Below are positions 1-9,432 of a stretch of 64,000 bases of DNA, in pieces. The DNA is from Marinobacter nauticus (GTDB lineage: Bacteria; Pseudomonadota; Gammaproteobacteria; Pseudomonadales; Oleiphilaceae): the NCBI RefSeq assembly GCF_003634635.1, contig NZ_RBJB01000005.1, forward strand, positions 1 to 64,000. The letters run 5' to 3'. The position numbers and the translations under genes were made by a program. Numbering within the stretch: the first letter of the stretch is position 1; the number at the start of each line of letters is the position of its first letter. The notes beneath the pieces were generated by a model. That model did not search any database and was not told the DNA's origin. It saw only the letters and a list, made by a program, of their open reading frames with translations.

Positions 1-97
1 GGAACCACCTGATCCCATCCCGAACTCAGAAGTGAAACAGACCTGCGCCGATGGTAGTGTGGCGTTGCCCATGTGAGAGTAGGTCATCGTCAGGCGC
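1..97 (+). rRNA. rrf: 5S ribosomal RNA, 3' part (5' end outside window)
   Basis: The window opens inside the conserved 5S rRNA core (CCTGATCCCATCCCGAACTC, then the GATGGTAGTGTGG and GAGAGTAGG blocks). About the first 20 bases of the usual ~116-120-nt molecule are missing. The 3' end near base 97 is set by the terminal CAGGC stem strand. It implies that a complete rRNA operon lies just upstream. Confidence 0.95.
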
Positions 98-110
98 CTA
101 ATGCCTAAAA

Positions 111-142
111 ACCCCCGACAGCGAAGCTGTCGGGGGTTTTTT
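111..142 (+). terminator. rRNA operon intrinsic terminator
   Basis: A perfect 12-bp stem, ACCCCCGACAGC (111-122) with GCTGTCGGGGGT (126-137) around a GAA loop, is followed by a run of T (137-142). It lies 14 bases after the 5S end and closes the rRNA transcript, so leuA needs its own promoter. Confidence 0.95.
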
Positions 143-170
143 ATTTCTGGCTCCGGAGAAGTGATATACT
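141..170 (+). promoter_or_regulatory. candidate leuA promoter
   Basis: A good -10 box TATACT (165-170) lies 18 bp from a poor -35 TTATTT (141-146), which overlaps the terminator T-run. An inverted repeat GAAGT (158-162)/ACTTC (168-172) overlaps the -10 and could bind a regulator. This is pattern reading only. Confidence 0.45.
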
Positions 171-211
171 TCACCGAAAATCAAAGCAACGTTTCTGATG
201 GGAGCCCAGCA

Positions 212-1762
212 ATGGCCGCTAGTGAACACCTGGTCATTTTTGATACCACTCTGCGTGATGGCGAGCAAAGTCCGGGCGCCACCATGAACAAGGCGGAAAA
301 ACTCCGCATTGCCAAGGCGCTCGAGAAGCTTCGCGTAGACGTTATCGAGGCGGGGTTTGCCATTGCCAGCCAGGGCGATTTTGATGCAGTCAAGGCTATT
401 GCCGAGAACATCAAAGAATCCACTGTCTGCAGTCTGGCTCGTGCGTTGGACAAGGATATCGACAGGGCCGCTGAAGCGATCCGCCCTGCCGAGCGCTCCC
501 GTATCCATACCTTTATTGCCACCTCGCCCATCCATATGAAGCATAAACTTCAGATGGAGCCAGATGAGGTGGTCGAGCAAGCCGTGCGCGCTGTCAAGCG
601 GGCGCGTAGCCACGTTGATGACGTCGAGTTCTCCTGTGAAGACGCCGGGCGGTCAGAGCTGGATTTTCTTTGTCGCATCATTGAAGCCGCTATCGATGCC
701 GGCGCCCGTACCATCAACATCCCTGATACCGTGGGCTATGCCATTCCTGAACAGTTTGGTGAGACCATCCGTCAGTTACTGAACCGTATCCCGAATGCCG
801 ACAAGGCTGTTTTTTCAGTCCATTGCCATAACGACCTGGGCCTTGCGGTAGCCAACTCGCTGGCTGCGGTTACCCACGGTGCCCGTCAGGTCGAATGTAC
901 TATCAATGGTCTGGGCGAACGGGCAGGTAACGCAGCGCTGGAAGAAATAGTCATGGCGGTTCGTACCCGCCAGGATCTCTTCAATATTGATACCCGCATA
1001 GACACCCAGCATATCGTCCCGGCATCACGTCTGGTGTCCACCATTACCGGGTTTCCTGTTCAACCCAACAAGGCGATCGTCGGTGCCAATGCTTTTGCCC
1101 ATGAGTCCGGCATCCATCAGGATGGCGTGCTCAAACATCGCGAAACCTACGAAATCATGCGGGCACAGGACGTAGGCTGGCATACCAATAGCCTGGTTTT
1201 AGGTAAGCATTCCGGCCGCAATGCCTTCCGTACGAGACTACTGGAGCTTGGTATCCAGTTTGAAACCGAAGGGGAGTTGAATGAGGCCTTCACCCGCTTC
1301 AAGGCACTGGCCGACCTCAAGCATGAGATCTTTGATGAAGATCTGCAGGCGATTGCCAGCGATACCAAGCAAAAGGAAGAAGAAGGCCGCTTCGGTCTGG
1401 TCTGCATGCAGGTCTGTTCTGAAACCGGCGTTGTGCCCAAGGCGCATCTGACCATGACCGTGGACGGTAAGGAACACACGGTAGAGGCTGAGGGCAGCGG
1501 TCCTGTAGACGCAACTTTCAAGGCCATTGAATCTCTGGTGGATTCCGGGTGTAACCTGCAACTGTATTCGGTCAACAATATTACCAGCGGCACTGATGCT
1601 CAGGGGGAAGTCACCGTTCGTCTTGAGCGGGGCGGCCGTATTGTGAACGGCGTTGGATCGGATACCGACATCATTATTGCGTCGGCGAAGGCCTACATTG
1701 AAGCTCTGAACCTGATTTCCAGTGGCGGTATTCGCCAACATCCCCAGGTGGCTGATGTTTAA
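212..1762 (+). CDS. leuA: 2-isopropylmalate synthase
   Basis: First committed step of leucine synthesis: condenses acetyl-CoA with 2-oxoisovalerate in the cytoplasm. The 516-residue protein shows the catalytic-barrel start DTTLRDGEQ (residues 11-19), the metal-binding HCHNDLG, the [10 protein letters not shown] block, and the C-terminal regulatory (leucine-binding) domain expected of the E. coli-type enzyme. An upstream in-frame extension to base 101 would run through the rRNA terminator, so the ATG at 212, preceded by GGGAG, is chosen. It is not in an operon with leuB/C/D here; it sits alone behind the rRNA operon. Feedback inhibition by leucine is known for the family. Confidence 0.97.
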   Translation: MAASEHLVIFDTTLRDGEQSPGATMNKAEKLRIAKALEKLRVDVIEAGFAIASQGDFDAVKAIAENIKESTVCSLARALDKDIDRAAEAIRPAERSRIHTFIATSPIHMKHKLQMEPDEVVEQAVRAVKRARSHVDDVEFSCEDAGRSELDFLCRIIEAAIDAGARTINIPDTVGYAIPEQFGETIRQLLNRIPNADKAVFSVHCHNDLGLAVANSLAAVTHGARQVECTINGLGERAGNAALEEIVMAVRTRQDLFNIDTRIDTQHIVPASRLVSTITGFPVQPNKAIVGANAFAHESGIHQDGVLKHRETYEIMRAQDVGWHTNSLVLGKHSGRNAFRTRLLELGIQFETEGELNEAFTRFKALADLKHEIFDEDLQAIASDTKQKEEEGRFGLVCMQVCSETGVVPKAHLTMTVDGKEHTVEAEGSGPVDATFKAIESLVDSGCNLQLYSVNNITSGTDAQGEVTVRLERGGRIVNGVGSDTDIIIASAKAYIEALNLISSGGIRQHPQVADV

Positions 1763-1780
1763 AGCGCCCGAAGGATTGCC

Positions 1781-2611
1781 ATGGAGGGATTCGTGATAGG
1801 GAATGAGGCGGAGCGGCAGTTCTATCTGGCGGCGGCAGGCATTCGGATGTGGTATGCCCGCGAGAGTTTGCCTGGTGCGGCGCCAAGCCCCGACTTTGAT
1901 TTCGGAGTGGAGGACGAGCCGCAATTCCAGCCCGCGTCGGAGGTGCCTCAGATTGGGCGCAAATCTGAGCCGCTGTCAGGGGACCAGGGGCGGCAGCGCA
2001 TTGCTCAGCTCCAGAGCCTGATGGGTAACAAGCCTGAATCCGTGCAGAAGGCGGACAGCGCTGGGCAACAGGCCTCGGACCCAGTGAAAGCTCCACCGGC
2101 CACCGAGCCTCGGTCTGAAACTCCAGACATGGAGCCAGAGGCTTCCATGCCGGCCTCGGAGCCAGTAGAAGTGCAGCAGCGGGAGCCAGTGCACCGGGTG
2201 TGTCTGACTGCCTGGAAAGGCTCCCGGTTCATGCTCTTGTGCCATATTGCCGAGGACGCCAGTTTTGCCTTGCAGGAAAATCTGGCTCGTAACATATTGC
2301 GAAGCATTGGAGAGACCGGGGTGTCTCAATGCAGAGTAGTGCGCTGGCCCTTGTTCAATAACCTGAAAGTGACGCTCAACAGTGAAAGCGATCTTGTCTC
2401 AGTCATAGCCTCTGCTTTTGCTGGCGACGCCCCGACAGAAACGCTAATAACGCTGGGGCTTGGCGACGAAACTCAGGCACGGTTGATCGAGCGTGGCCTG
2501 GGGCGGGTGCCGGAGATTGCGTTTTCCAGCACCCTCGCATCACTGGCATCAGACCCCTCCCAGAAGCGACTGCTCTGGCAATCGATTCGGGTTCTCGTAC
2601 CTGGCCGATGA
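1781..2611 (+). CDS. holD: probable DNA polymerase III psi subunit (HolD-like)
   Basis: 276 residues. The N-terminus reads RQFYL (12-16), GI (20-21), W24, matching the E. coli psi pattern R.WYL..MGI..W, whose Trp inserts into the clamp-loader collar. The C-terminus has DP...LLWQSI (LWQSI at 265-269), like NP...ALWQQI in E. coli HolD. Between them lies a Pro/Glu-rich linker (about 30-145), absent from the ~137-residue E. coli protein, then an alpha/beta core. The gene overlaps rimI by ATGA, as holD precedes rimI in E. coli. A long, divergent psi next to rimI has been described in pseudomonads. Psi would bridge chi/SSB to the clamp loader. Start at 1781 has AAGGA six bases upstream; GTG 1793 is an alternative. 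Assignment is inference from short motifs and synteny. Confidence 0.72.
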   Translation: MEGFVIGNEAERQFYLAAAGIRMWYARESLPGAAPSPDFDFGVEDEPQFQPASEVPQIGRKSEPLSGDQGRQRIAQLQSLMGNKPESVQKADSAGQQASDPVKAPPATEPRSETPDMEPEASMPASEPVEVQQREPVHRVCLTAWKGSRFMLLCHIAEDASFALQENLARNILRSIGETGVSQCRVVRWPLFNNLKVTLNSESDLVSVIASAFAGDAPTETLITLGLGDETQARLIERGLGRVPEIAFSSTLASLASDPSQKRLLWQSIRVLVPGR

Positions 2612-3090
2612 AAGCATCACAGCCTTTTCTCGACGTGCACAACCAGGATGTCCGGGTACGCCCTCTGGTCGAGGCAGACCTGACGGCGGTCATGGAGCTG
2701 GAGTGTCAAGGACACTCCCATCCGTGGCCGAAATCGACTTTTCTTGACTGTTTTAAGCCGAATTACAGGCTCTGGGCCGCTGAGCGTAGCGATGAGCTGA
2801 TTGGCTATGCGGTGGTGACCTATATGGTCGACGAAGCCCACCTGCTGAATATCTGCGTCAGTCCCCGTGTGCGTGGTCAGGGTGTCGGGCGCTGGTTGCT
2901 ACGGCATCTGATCGCTGTCGCGGTGTCGGATGGCATGGAACAACTGATTCTGGAAGTGCGGGTTAGCAATGATGCCGCCACCCAGCTCTATCTGAGTGAG
3001 GGTTTCTCTGAAATCGGCAGAAGGGCCGGCTATTATCCCGATGGCGCTGCACGGGAAGATGCGCTGGTCATGGCGCTGCGGTTCACCTGA
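2608..3090 (+). CDS. rimI: ribosomal protein S18-alanine N-acetyltransferase
   Basis: A GNAT acetyltransferase of 160 residues that transfers acetyl from acetyl-CoA to the N-terminal alanine of ribosomal protein S18. The acetyl-CoA pyrophosphate loop is visible as [11 protein letters not shown], preceded by LLNICVSP, and followed by the family's [19 protein letters not shown] and YYPDG blocks. The ATG overlaps the TGA of the holD-like gene by four bases, so the two are translationally coupled. A short N-terminal extension relative to E. coli RimI (148 residues) is present. Confidence 0.93.
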   Translation: MKASQPFLDVHNQDVRVRPLVEADLTAVMELECQGHSHPWPKSTFLDCFKPNYRLWAAERSDELIGYAVVTYMVDEAHLLNICVSPRVRGQGVGRWLLRHLIAVAVSDGMEQLILEVRVSNDAATQLYLSEGFSEIGRRAGYYPDGAAREDALVMALRFT

Positions 3091-3111
3091 GGACGGTATA
3101 GGCCGTATAAT
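3082..3111 (+). promoter_or_regulatory. candidate prfC promoter
   Basis: Consensus -10 TATAAT (3106-3111) with a partial -35 TTCACC (3082-3087) at 18-bp spacing, lying across the end of rimI and 40 bases before the prfC start. Confidence 0.5.
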
Positions 3112-3151
3112 GCTCGGCTTTCATCCATCTCGATTCAGGTCACCAGAGTTT

Positions 3152-4732
3152 ATGCCTAACCTTTCCCAGGAAGTGGCCAAGCGCCGCACCTTTGCGATCA
3201 TCTCGCACCCGGATGCCGGTAAGACCACCATCACAGAGAAGGTGCTGTTGTTCGGCCAGGCCCTGCAGAAGGCGGGAACCGTCAAGGGCAAAAAATCCGG
3301 ACAGCACGCCAAGTCTGACTGGATGGAGATGGAAAAAGAACGGGGTATTTCCGTCACCACGTCGGTGATGCAGTTTCCCTATGGTGGAAAGCTGGTCAAC
3401 CTGCTGGATACACCGGGTCACGAAGATTTCTCCGAGGATACCTACCGGACACTGACCGCCGTCGACTCCTGTCTGATGGTGATTGACAGTGCCAAAGGGG
3501 TTGAGGAGCGCACCATCAAGCTGATGGAGGTGACCCGCCTGCGTGACACCCCGATCCTTACCTTCATGAACAAGCTGGACCGGGATACCAGGGACCCCAT
3601 CGAGTTGATGGACGAAGTGGAAGACGTACTGAAGATTGCCTGTGCGCCGATTACCTGGCCCATTGGTATGGGCAAGGGGTTCAAGGGGGTTTACCACCTG
3701 CTGCGGGACGAAGTGATTCTTTATCAGTCAGGCCAGGGGCATACCATTCAGGAAAAACGTGTTGTCAAAGGTCTGGACAACCCGGAGCTGGATGAGGCCA
3801 TCGGCAATTACGCTTCCGACCTTCGTGATGAGATTGAGCTGGTCAAAGGGGCTTCCCATGAATTTGACCAGGAGGCTTTCCTGGCTGGTGAGCTGACCCC
3901 GGTGTTTTTCGGAACAGCGCTTGGCAACTTCGGTGTTGATCACATGCTTGATGGTCTGGTGGATTGGGCGCCGGCCCCTCAGCCCCGGGCCACGGATGTG
4001 CGCCAGGTGACCCCGACCGAGGATGGCTTTTCCGGCTTTGTCTTCAAGATTCAGGCAAACATGGATCCACAGCACCGGGACCGTATCGCTTTCCTGAGGA
4101 TCGTGTCAGGTAGTTACAATCAAGGCATGAAGGCCCGGCACGTCCGTATCGGTAAAGATGTTCGGTTCTCCGATGCGCTCACGTTCATGGCTGGTGACCG
4201 TGAGCATGCGGAAGAAGCTTTTGCCGGTGACATCATTGGCCTGCATAACCACGGCACCATTCAGTTGGGTGATACCTTTACGGCGGGCGAGGACATGAAG
4301 TTTACCGGTATCCCGAACTTCGCCCCTGAGCTGTTCCGGCGCATTCGATTGAAAGATCCGCTGAAAGCCAAGCAATTACAGAAGGGCCTGATCCAGCTTT
4401 CCGAGGAGGGTGCAGTTCAGGTCTTCCGTCCGCTGAAGAACAACGATCTGATCGTCGGGGCGGTGGGTGTGCTGCAGTTTGATGTAGTTGTCGCCCGCCT
4501 GAAAAGTGAATACAAGGTGGAAGCGGTTTACGAGCCCATCAACGTGGCAACTGCCCGTTGGGTAACCTGTTCCGATGAGCGTAAACTGGACGAATTCCAG
4601 CGTAAGAATCAGGACAACGTCGCACTGGATGGCGCAGATCGCCTTGCGTACATCGCGCCGACCATGGTGAACCTGAATCTTGCTCAGGAGCGTTATCCGG
4701 ATATCCAGTTCCACAAGACCCGGGAGCACTGA
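3152..4732 (+). CDS. prfC: peptide chain release factor 3
   Basis: GTPase that recycles release factors RF1/RF2 after termination. 526 residues, matching the usual ~527-529. The G1 loop HPDAGKTT, G3 DTPGHEDF and G4 NKLD are all visible, with the RF3-typical [15 protein letters not shown] switch region. The reading frame is open from 2996 inside rimI, but the ATG at 3152 gives the family-standard [16 protein letters not shown] start. It lies downstream of holD/rimI, as in E. coli, where prfC is also close to rimI. Confidence 0.97.
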   Translation: MPNLSQEVAKRRTFAIISHPDAGKTTITEKVLLFGQALQKAGTVKGKKSGQHAKSDWMEMEKERGISVTTSVMQFPYGGKLVNLLDTPGHEDFSEDTYRTLTAVDSCLMVIDSAKGVEERTIKLMEVTRLRDTPILTFMNKLDRDTRDPIELMDEVEDVLKIACAPITWPIGMGKGFKGVYHLLRDEVILYQSGQGHTIQEKRVVKGLDNPELDEAIGNYASDLRDEIELVKGASHEFDQEAFLAGELTPVFFGTALGNFGVDHMLDGLVDWAPAPQPRATDVRQVTPTEDGFSGFVFKIQANMDPQHRDRIAFLRIVSGSYNQGMKARHVRIGKDVRFSDALTFMAGDREHAEEAFAGDIIGLHNHGTIQLGDTFTAGEDMKFTGIPNFAPELFRRIRLKDPLKAKQLQKGLIQLSEEGAVQVFRPLKNNDLIVGAVGVLQFDVVVARLKSEYKVEAVYEPINVATARWVTCSDERKLDEFQRKNQDNVALDGADRLAYIAPTMVNLNLAQERYPDIQFHKTREH

Positions 4733-4755
4733 TTCGCTTCCGGGAGGAGGCCGCC

Positions 4756-5547
4756 ATGCAGTTGGTAGACGCCCATTGCCATTTTGATTTCCCGTTTTTT
4801 GACGGGCATCGGGAGACGGTGTTGGCGCAGGCGGCCAGCCTTGGAGTTTGCGCGGTCGTGATTCCGGGGGTCCGGCGGCAGGACTGGCAGCGTGTGGCGA
4901 GCATGGCAGATGCAGAGAAGGGTCTCTGGTACTGTCTGGGTATTCACCCCTGGTTTATTCAGGAGCACGGCGCTGACGATCTGGCCGAGCTTGAAAGGTT
5001 GCTGTCTTCCGCGCCCCAAGCCTGTGTTGGCCTTGGAGAGTGTGGTCTGGACGCCCTCAAAGGCGATCTGTCTGAGCAGGAACCCTGGTTCAAGGCCCAG
5101 ATTGATATTGCCCAGCGGCTCGGTCTGGCGCTGGTGATTCACTCCGTCAAGAGCCATGATCTGGTGCACAGTAGTCTGAAACGCGCCGGATGGAAGGGGC
5201 GGGCATTGGTTCACGGCTTCTCGGGTAGTTATCAGCAGGCGCAAAAGCTGGTTGATCTGGGTTGTTACATTGGCGTGGGTGGCGTGATTACCCACGATCG
5301 GGCCCGGAAAACCCGGGATACCATTGCCCGGTTACCGGCGGATGCGCTGGTTCTGGAAACCGATGCGCCGGATATGGCGCCGGCCGGAGTGGCGAAAGGG
5401 CAGAATTCGCCCATCCACTTGCCGGAGATTTTTGAAGCCCTGGCAGATCTGCGGAGTGAGCCCCGGGAGTCGCTGGCTGAAATACTGTTGGCCAATACCG
5501 CGAAGCTCTACCGAAAAGATCCGCTAACTCTGGTGCCGGGACCATAG
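4756..5547 (+). CDS. TatD-family metal-dependent hydrolase (YjjV-like)
   Basis: 263-residue amidohydrolase-fold protein. The metal site starts as DAHCHFDF (5-12), and the family [21 protein letters not shown] and ETDAPDMAP blocks follow in order. TatD proteins are Mg2+-dependent 3'-5' nucleases or deoxyribonucleases; the exact substrate cannot be read here. The location after prfC suggests the YjjV branch, which in E. coli lies in the same region. A strong GGGAGGAGG ribosome-binding site precedes the ATG, and the gene follows prfC by 23 bases, so the two are likely co-transcribed. Confidence 0.9.
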   Translation: MQLVDAHCHFDFPFFDGHRETVLAQAASLGVCAVVIPGVRRQDWQRVASMADAEKGLWYCLGIHPWFIQEHGADDLAELERLLSSAPQACVGLGECGLDALKGDLSEQEPWFKAQIDIAQRLGLALVIHSVKSHDLVHSSLKRAGWKGRALVHGFSGSYQQAQKLVDLGCYIGVGGVITHDRARKTRDTIARLPADALVLETDAPDMAPAGVAKGQNSPIHLPEIFEALADLRSEPRESLAEILLANTAKLYRKDPLTLVPGP

Positions 5548-5575
5548 GGGATTAACGAAACAGCATAGGTCGGGG

Positions 5576-5749
5576 TTGGCATTCGATAGGGGTTCGAGTA
5601 TACTTCGCGCCCTGGCTTTTCAAGGCGATGTCATTATCTCAGCCCCGAATGATGGCAGCGCAACATACAGGTATGAACCTCCTCCGGATGCCTTGCATGT
5701 ACCGGTGGTGGTTTTTAACGTTTCTTATATAGCGTTCAAGGCGGAATCA
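5576..5749 (+). promoter_or_regulatory. rplM-rpsI promoter and 5' leader
   Basis: A near-consensus sigma-70 promoter: -35 TTGGCA (5576-5581), 17-bp spacer, -10 TATACT (5599-5604). Transcription should start near 5611, giving a leader of about 140 nt before rplM, long enough to carry the L13 autoregulatory element known in enterobacteria, although I cannot identify its fold with confidence. A frame open across this region is only an upstream extension of rplM. Confidence 0.75.
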
Positions 5750-6178
5750 ATGAAGACTCTGAGTGCGAAACCAGAAACAGTAAAACGTGACTGGTACGTT
5801 GTAGACGCAGCCGGCAAGACGCTGGGTCGTCTGTCAACCGAAATCGCCCTTCGTCTGCGGGGCAAGCATAAGCCTGAGTATACCCCTCACGTGGACACTG
5901 GCGACTACATCATTGTTATCAATGCCAGCCAGGTGAAGGTTACCGGCAAAAAGGCATCGGCTAAAATGTATTACAGCCATACCGGCTTTCCGGGTGGAAT
6001 CAAATCCATCAATTTCGAGAAGCTGGTTGACAAGGCTCCCGAGCAAGTCATTCAGAAGGCCGTAAAAGGCATGCTTCCGAAGGGCCCGCTTGGCCGCGCC
6101 ATGTTCAAGAAGCTGAAAGTGTACGCAGGCGCTGAGCATGCTCATGCCGCCCAGCAGCCCAAAGAACTCGACATCTAA
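5750..6178 (+). CDS. rplM: 50S ribosomal protein L13
   Basis: 142 residues, exactly the E. coli length. It starts [20 protein letters not shown] and continues with the conserved [19 protein letters not shown] and [10 protein letters not shown] blocks of the L13 family. The frame is open upstream, but the ATG at 5750 behind AAGGCGG is the family start. It is an early-assembling large-subunit protein. Followed 12 bases later by rpsI, the universal L13-S9 pair. Confidence 0.98.
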   Translation: MKTLSAKPETVKRDWYVVDAAGKTLGRLSTEIALRLRGKHKPEYTPHVDTGDYIIVINASQVKVTGKKASAKMYYSHTGFPGGIKSINFEKLVDKAPEQVIQKAVKGMLPKGPLGRAMFKKLKVYAGAEHAHAAQQPKELDI

Positions 6179-6190
6179 CGGAAGGCGAAT

Positions 6191-6583
6191 ATGTCTGTAG
6201 CACAAAATTACGGTACTGGTCGCCGCAAATCATCCACGGCTCGCGTCTTTATCAAGCCGGGTAGCGGTAACATCTCCATCAACGGTCGCACTATCGAAGA
6301 TTTCTTCGGTCGTGAAACCCTGCGCATGATTGTTCGTCAGCCGCTGGTGGTTGCCGAATCCGAAGATCGTTTCGATATCGCCATTACCGTAAAGGGTGGC
6401 GGCATCAGTGGCCAGGCTGGCGCCATTCGCCACGGTCTGACTCGCGCTCTGATGGACTACGACGAAACTCTGCGTCCGGCACTGCGCAAAGCGGGTTACG
6501 TAACCCGTGATGCCCGTAAGGTTGAGCGTAAGAAAGTGGGTCTGCGCAAAGCGCGTAAGCGTCCGCAGTACTCCAAGCGTTAA
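6191..6583 (+). CDS. rpsI: 30S ribosomal protein S9
   Basis: 130 residues with the family's [15 protein letters not shown] start, the [14 protein letters not shown] block and the basic C-terminal tail [12 protein letters not shown] that reaches the P-site tRNA. Second gene of the rplM-rpsI operon with a GGAAGG ribosome-binding site; a terminator follows 20 bases after the stop. Confidence 0.98.
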   Translation: MSVAQNYGTGRRKSSTARVFIKPGSGNISINGRTIEDFFGRETLRMIVRQPLVVAESEDRFDIAITVKGGGISGQAGAIRHGLTRALMDYDETLRPALRKAGYVTRDARKVERKKVGLRKARKRPQYSKR

Positions 6584-6603
6584 TCGACGTTCAGTCGATT
6601 TGG

Positions 6604-6633
6604 AAAAACCCGGTCTTGTGGCCGGGTTTTTTT
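6604..6633 (+). terminator. rplM-rpsI intrinsic terminator
   Basis: AAAAACCCGG (6604-6613) pairs with CCGGGTTTTT (6622-6631), followed by further T. The symmetric A- and T-runs would also allow function on the minus strand. Confidence 0.92.
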
Positions 6634-6699
6634 ATATCTGTACTCCGGAAATATTTTTGATCTGGCGCAGGGATAGGCTCGCCTGCCGACCTTTCCGGC

Positions 6700-6728
6700 T
6701 TGTAAGCGGGGGGTAATTTCATTACCAT
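6700..6728 (+). promoter_or_regulatory. candidate petABC promoter
   Basis: TTGTAA (6700-6705), 17-bp spacer, TACCAT (6723-6728), about 90 bases before petA. Both boxes depart from consensus, and a TTATAT further down (about 6737) is an alternative -10. Nothing else was recognised in the 6634-6821 gap. Confidence 0.4.
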
Positions 6729-6821
6729 TTCAGCGCTTATATTTTTGGGTTGTGAAGTCCTTTTCGAAGCGCAGTGCCGGTTTTTCCGCGTCTGTGCCTC
6801 GCCTGATGGGAGAAAACCATA

Positions 6822-7415
6822 ATGAGTAATGGCGACGTGAGCCAAGGCCGGCGCCGGTTTCTGATCGGTGCTACGTCCGTGGTAGGTGGTGTCGGCGTCG
6901 TCGGTGCAGCCGTTCCTTTCGTAGCGTCCTGGAACCCCAGTGCGAAAGCGGAAGCGGCCGGTGCACCGGTAACCGTCAATATCAGCAAAATCGAACCGGG
7001 TCAGCAGATCACCGTTGAGTGGCGAGGTAAGCCTGTTTGGATTATCCGCAGAACGGAAGAAATGCTGGCGAATATCGAGAAGCTCAATGACGCAGTGAAG
7101 GACCCGATGTCGGAGGCGCCTCAGCAGCCTTCGTATATCCAGGGTCCCTTGCGCGCGATCAAGCCAGAGTTCGGTGTCTATGTGGGGCTCTGTACCCATC
7201 TGGGCTGCGTGCCCTCCTACCGGCCAGAGGTTGCGCCGGCTGATCTGGGTGAAAACTGGCTTGGTGGGTTGTTCTGCCCGTGTCACGGTTCCCGCTATGA
7301 CATGGCCGGTCGGGTTTATGAGGCTCAACCCGCGCCGCTGAACCTTGAGGTTCCGCCGTACCGGTTTGACGATGATGTGACCATGACCATTGGTCTTGAT
7401 CCGGAGGCCGCGTGA
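6822..7415 (+). CDS. petA: ubiquinol-cytochrome c reductase, Rieske iron-sulfur subunit
   Basis: 197 residues. A twin-arginine signal (GRRRFLIG, 9-16) with a hydrophobic stretch forms the uncleaved membrane anchor. The Rieske [2Fe-2S] site is complete: CTHLGC (C124, H126, C129) and CPCHGS (C152, C154, H155). It takes the first electron from quinol at the Qo site of complex III and passes it to cytochrome c1 in the periplasm. The strong GGGAGAAAACCATA site precedes the ATG. It overlaps petB, forming the classic petABC operon. Confidence 0.97.
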   Translation: MSNGDVSQGRRRFLIGATSVVGGVGVVGAAVPFVASWNPSAKAEAAGAPVTVNISKIEPGQQITVEWRGKPVWIIRRTEEMLANIEKLNDAVKDPMSEAPQQPSYIQGPLRAIKPEFGVYVGLCTHLGCVPSYRPEVAPADLGENWLGGLFCPCHGSRYDMAGRVYEAQPAPLNLEVPPYRFDDDVTMTIGLDPEAA

Positions 7416-8647
7416 TGCAAAAGCTGATTAACTGGGTAGACGAGCGTCTGCCAATCGTTGAGGCCTGGAACAAGCACCTGGCCAAGTATTACGCGCCGAA
7501 GAACTTTAACGTCTGGTATTTCTTCGGTTCACTGGCAATGCTGGTGCTGGTCAACCAGCTAGTGACCGGTATCTGGCTGACTATGAGCTATAACCCGTCT
7601 GCCGAGGGGGCGTTTGCCTCGGTGGAATACATCATGCGTGATGTGGAGTGGGGTTGGCTGCTGCGATACCTGCACTCGACCGGCGCATCTGCGTTCTTCG
7701 TGGTGGTGTATCTGCACATGTTCCGTGGTCTCATGTACGGTTCCTACCAGAAGCCGCGGGAATTGATCTGGATTTTCGGTATGCTGATCTACCTGGTGCT
7801 GATGGCAGAAGCCTTCATGGGCTACCTGCTGCCCTGGGGCCAGATGTCATACTGGGGTGCCCAGGTAATCGTTAACCTGTTTGGTGCGATTCCGGTCATC
7901 GGTGAAGATCTGTCTCTGTGGATTCGTGGTGACTATCTGATCTCCGGTATCACCCTGAACCGTTTCTTTGCCCTGCACGTGGTTGCTCTGCCAATCGTTC
8001 TGCTGGGTCTGGTTGTTCTTCACATCCTGGCGCTGCACGAAGTGGGTTCTAACAACCCCGACGGCATCGAAATCAAGAAGAACAAGGATGAAAACGGTAT
8101 TCCGAAAGACGGTATTCCGTTCCACCCGTATTACACCGTTCACGACCTGCTGGGCGTGGGTGTGTTCTTCTTCATCTTCTTCATCGTTGTCTTCTTCTTC
8201 CCGGAGATGGGCGGTCTGTTCCTGGAAAAACCGAACTTTGAACCGGCCAACGCCCTGAAGACACCGGATCACATCGCGCCTGTCTGGTACTTCACGCCGT
8301 TTTACGCGATGTTGCGGGCGGTGACGGTAGACTTTATGGGGCTGCCGGCTAAGTTCTGGGGTGTTGTGGTCATGGGTGGTGCGATTGCGATTCTGTTCGT
8401 GTTGCCTTGGCTTGACAGAAGTCCTGTCCGCTCAATCCGCTACAAGGGCTGGTTGAGCAAGATTGCCCTGGCAATCTTTGCGGTGAGCTTCGTAATCCTT
8501 GGCTACCTTGGACTGGTTCCCGCAACAGAAGGTCGCACGACTGTCGCTCAGATTCTGACAGTGTTGTACTTCCTCTACTTCATTCTGATGCCGTTCTACA
8601 CGCGCATGGAGAACACCAAGCCAGTTCCAGAGAGGGTGACAGGATAA
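7415..8647 (+). CDS. petB: ubiquinol-cytochrome c reductase, cytochrome b subunit
   Basis: 410-residue integral membrane protein with about nine transmembrane segments. The heme-ligand histidine pairs fall in HSTGASAFFVVVYLHMFRG and in FALHVVALPIVLLGLVVLH, and the Qo-site PEWY region is represented by PVWYFTPFYAMLRA, with Val in place of Glu. GTG at 7412 is possible, but the ATG at 7415 overlaps the petA stop in the usual coupled fashion and is preferred. Its ATG-to-stop overlap with petC shows tight coupling of the complex III genes. Confidence 0.96.
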   Translation: MQKLINWVDERLPIVEAWNKHLAKYYAPKNFNVWYFFGSLAMLVLVNQLVTGIWLTMSYNPSAEGAFASVEYIMRDVEWGWLLRYLHSTGASAFFVVVYLHMFRGLMYGSYQKPRELIWIFGMLIYLVLMAEAFMGYLLPWGQMSYWGAQVIVNLFGAIPVIGEDLSLWIRGDYLISGITLNRFFALHVVALPIVLLGLVVLHILALHEVGSNNPDGIEIKKNKDENGIPKDGIPFHPYYTVHDLLGVGVFFFIFFIVVFFFPEMGGLFLEKPNFEPANALKTPDHIAPVWYFTPFYAMLRAVTVDFMGLPAKFWGVVVMGGAIAILFVLPWLDRSPVRSIRYKGWLSKIALAIFAVSFVILGYLGLVPATEGRTTVAQILTVLYFLYFILMPFYTRMENTKPVPERVTG

Positions 8648-9402
8648 TGAAAAAGCTGATTGTTGGTCTTTTCATCGCACTCCTGCCAGCGCTTGGCCTG
8701 GCGGCTGGTGCCGCGGTTCCTCTTGATCATATGGAGCCGGATCATACGGACAAGGCGTCTCTGCAGCGCGGTGCTGCCTTGTTCACCAACTACTGCATGG
8801 GATGTCACTCCATGGAGTACGCCCGCTACAAGCGTGTTGCGGATGATCTGGAGATCCCTGTCGAGCTTTACGAGGAAAACCTGATCTTTACCGGTGCCAA
8901 GATCGGTGAACTCATGAAGAACTCCATGAGCAAGGATATGGCCGCCGGCTGGTTCGGTGCGCCGCCACCCGATCTTACGCTTGAAACCCGTCTGCGTGGC
9001 GAGTCCTGGGTTTATTCATACCTTCGGGGCTTCTACAAGGACGATTCCCGGCCGCTGGGCGTAAACAACGTGGTGTTCGATAACGTTGGTATGCCTCACA
9101 TTCTGGTCGAGATGCAGGGCCTGTGCGCCGTGAAGCCGAACATTGGTGTCGGGGCGTCTGTCGAGCCGTTGAGCGGTAACGTCAATAACGCAGACGCTTG
9201 CCCGGATTACGCAACGGAAGGCTCGATGTCCGGTGCGGAGTTTGATCAGGCCATGTGGGATCTGACCAACTTCATGTCCTACATGGGCGACCCGGTCAAG
9301 GTGGAGCGCGAGCGTCTCGGTATCTTCGTTCTGATCTTTGTGGCGATCTTCTTTGTCTTCGCGTACCTGCTCAACCGCGAGTACTGGAAAGACGTACACT
9401 AA
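8647..9402 (+). CDS. petC: ubiquinol-cytochrome c reductase, cytochrome c1
   Basis: 251 residues: a cleavable signal peptide (cleavage probably after GLAAG, about 21), the covalent heme motif CMGCH (50-54), the axial-Met region DNVGMPHIL, and one C-terminal membrane anchor (about 223-243) with the heme domain in the periplasm. It relays electrons from the Rieske protein to soluble or membrane cytochrome c. Its ATG shares a base with the petB TAA. Last gene of petABC. Confidence 0.97.
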   Translation: MKKLIVGLFIALLPALGLAAGAAVPLDHMEPDHTDKASLQRGAALFTNYCMGCHSMEYARYKRVADDLEIPVELYEENLIFTGAKIGELMKNSMSKDMAAGWFGAPPPDLTLETRLRGESWVYSYLRGFYKDDSRPLGVNNVVFDNVGMPHILVEMQGLCAVKPNIGVGASVEPLSGNVNNADACPDYATEGSMSGAEFDQAMWDLTNFMSYMGDPVKVERERLGIFVLIFVAIFFVFAYLLNREYWKDVH

Positions 9403-9411
9403 GATTTAGGG

Positions 9412-9417
9412 TATAAT
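9412..9417 (+). promoter_or_regulatory. candidate -10 box upstream of sspA
   Basis: A consensus TATAAT ten bases after petC. No convincing -35 is seen at 16-18 bp (17-bp position reads AAGACG). A start near 9424 would place the hairpin at 9433 inside the transcript. Confidence 0.4.
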
Positions 9418-9432
9418 CCCGTGTCCTTGATT

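Noticed and set aside
171-211. Leucine-rich leader peptide for attenuation upstream of leuA
   Set aside because: No short frame with repeated Leu codons and no terminator/antiterminator pair between the -10 and leuA.
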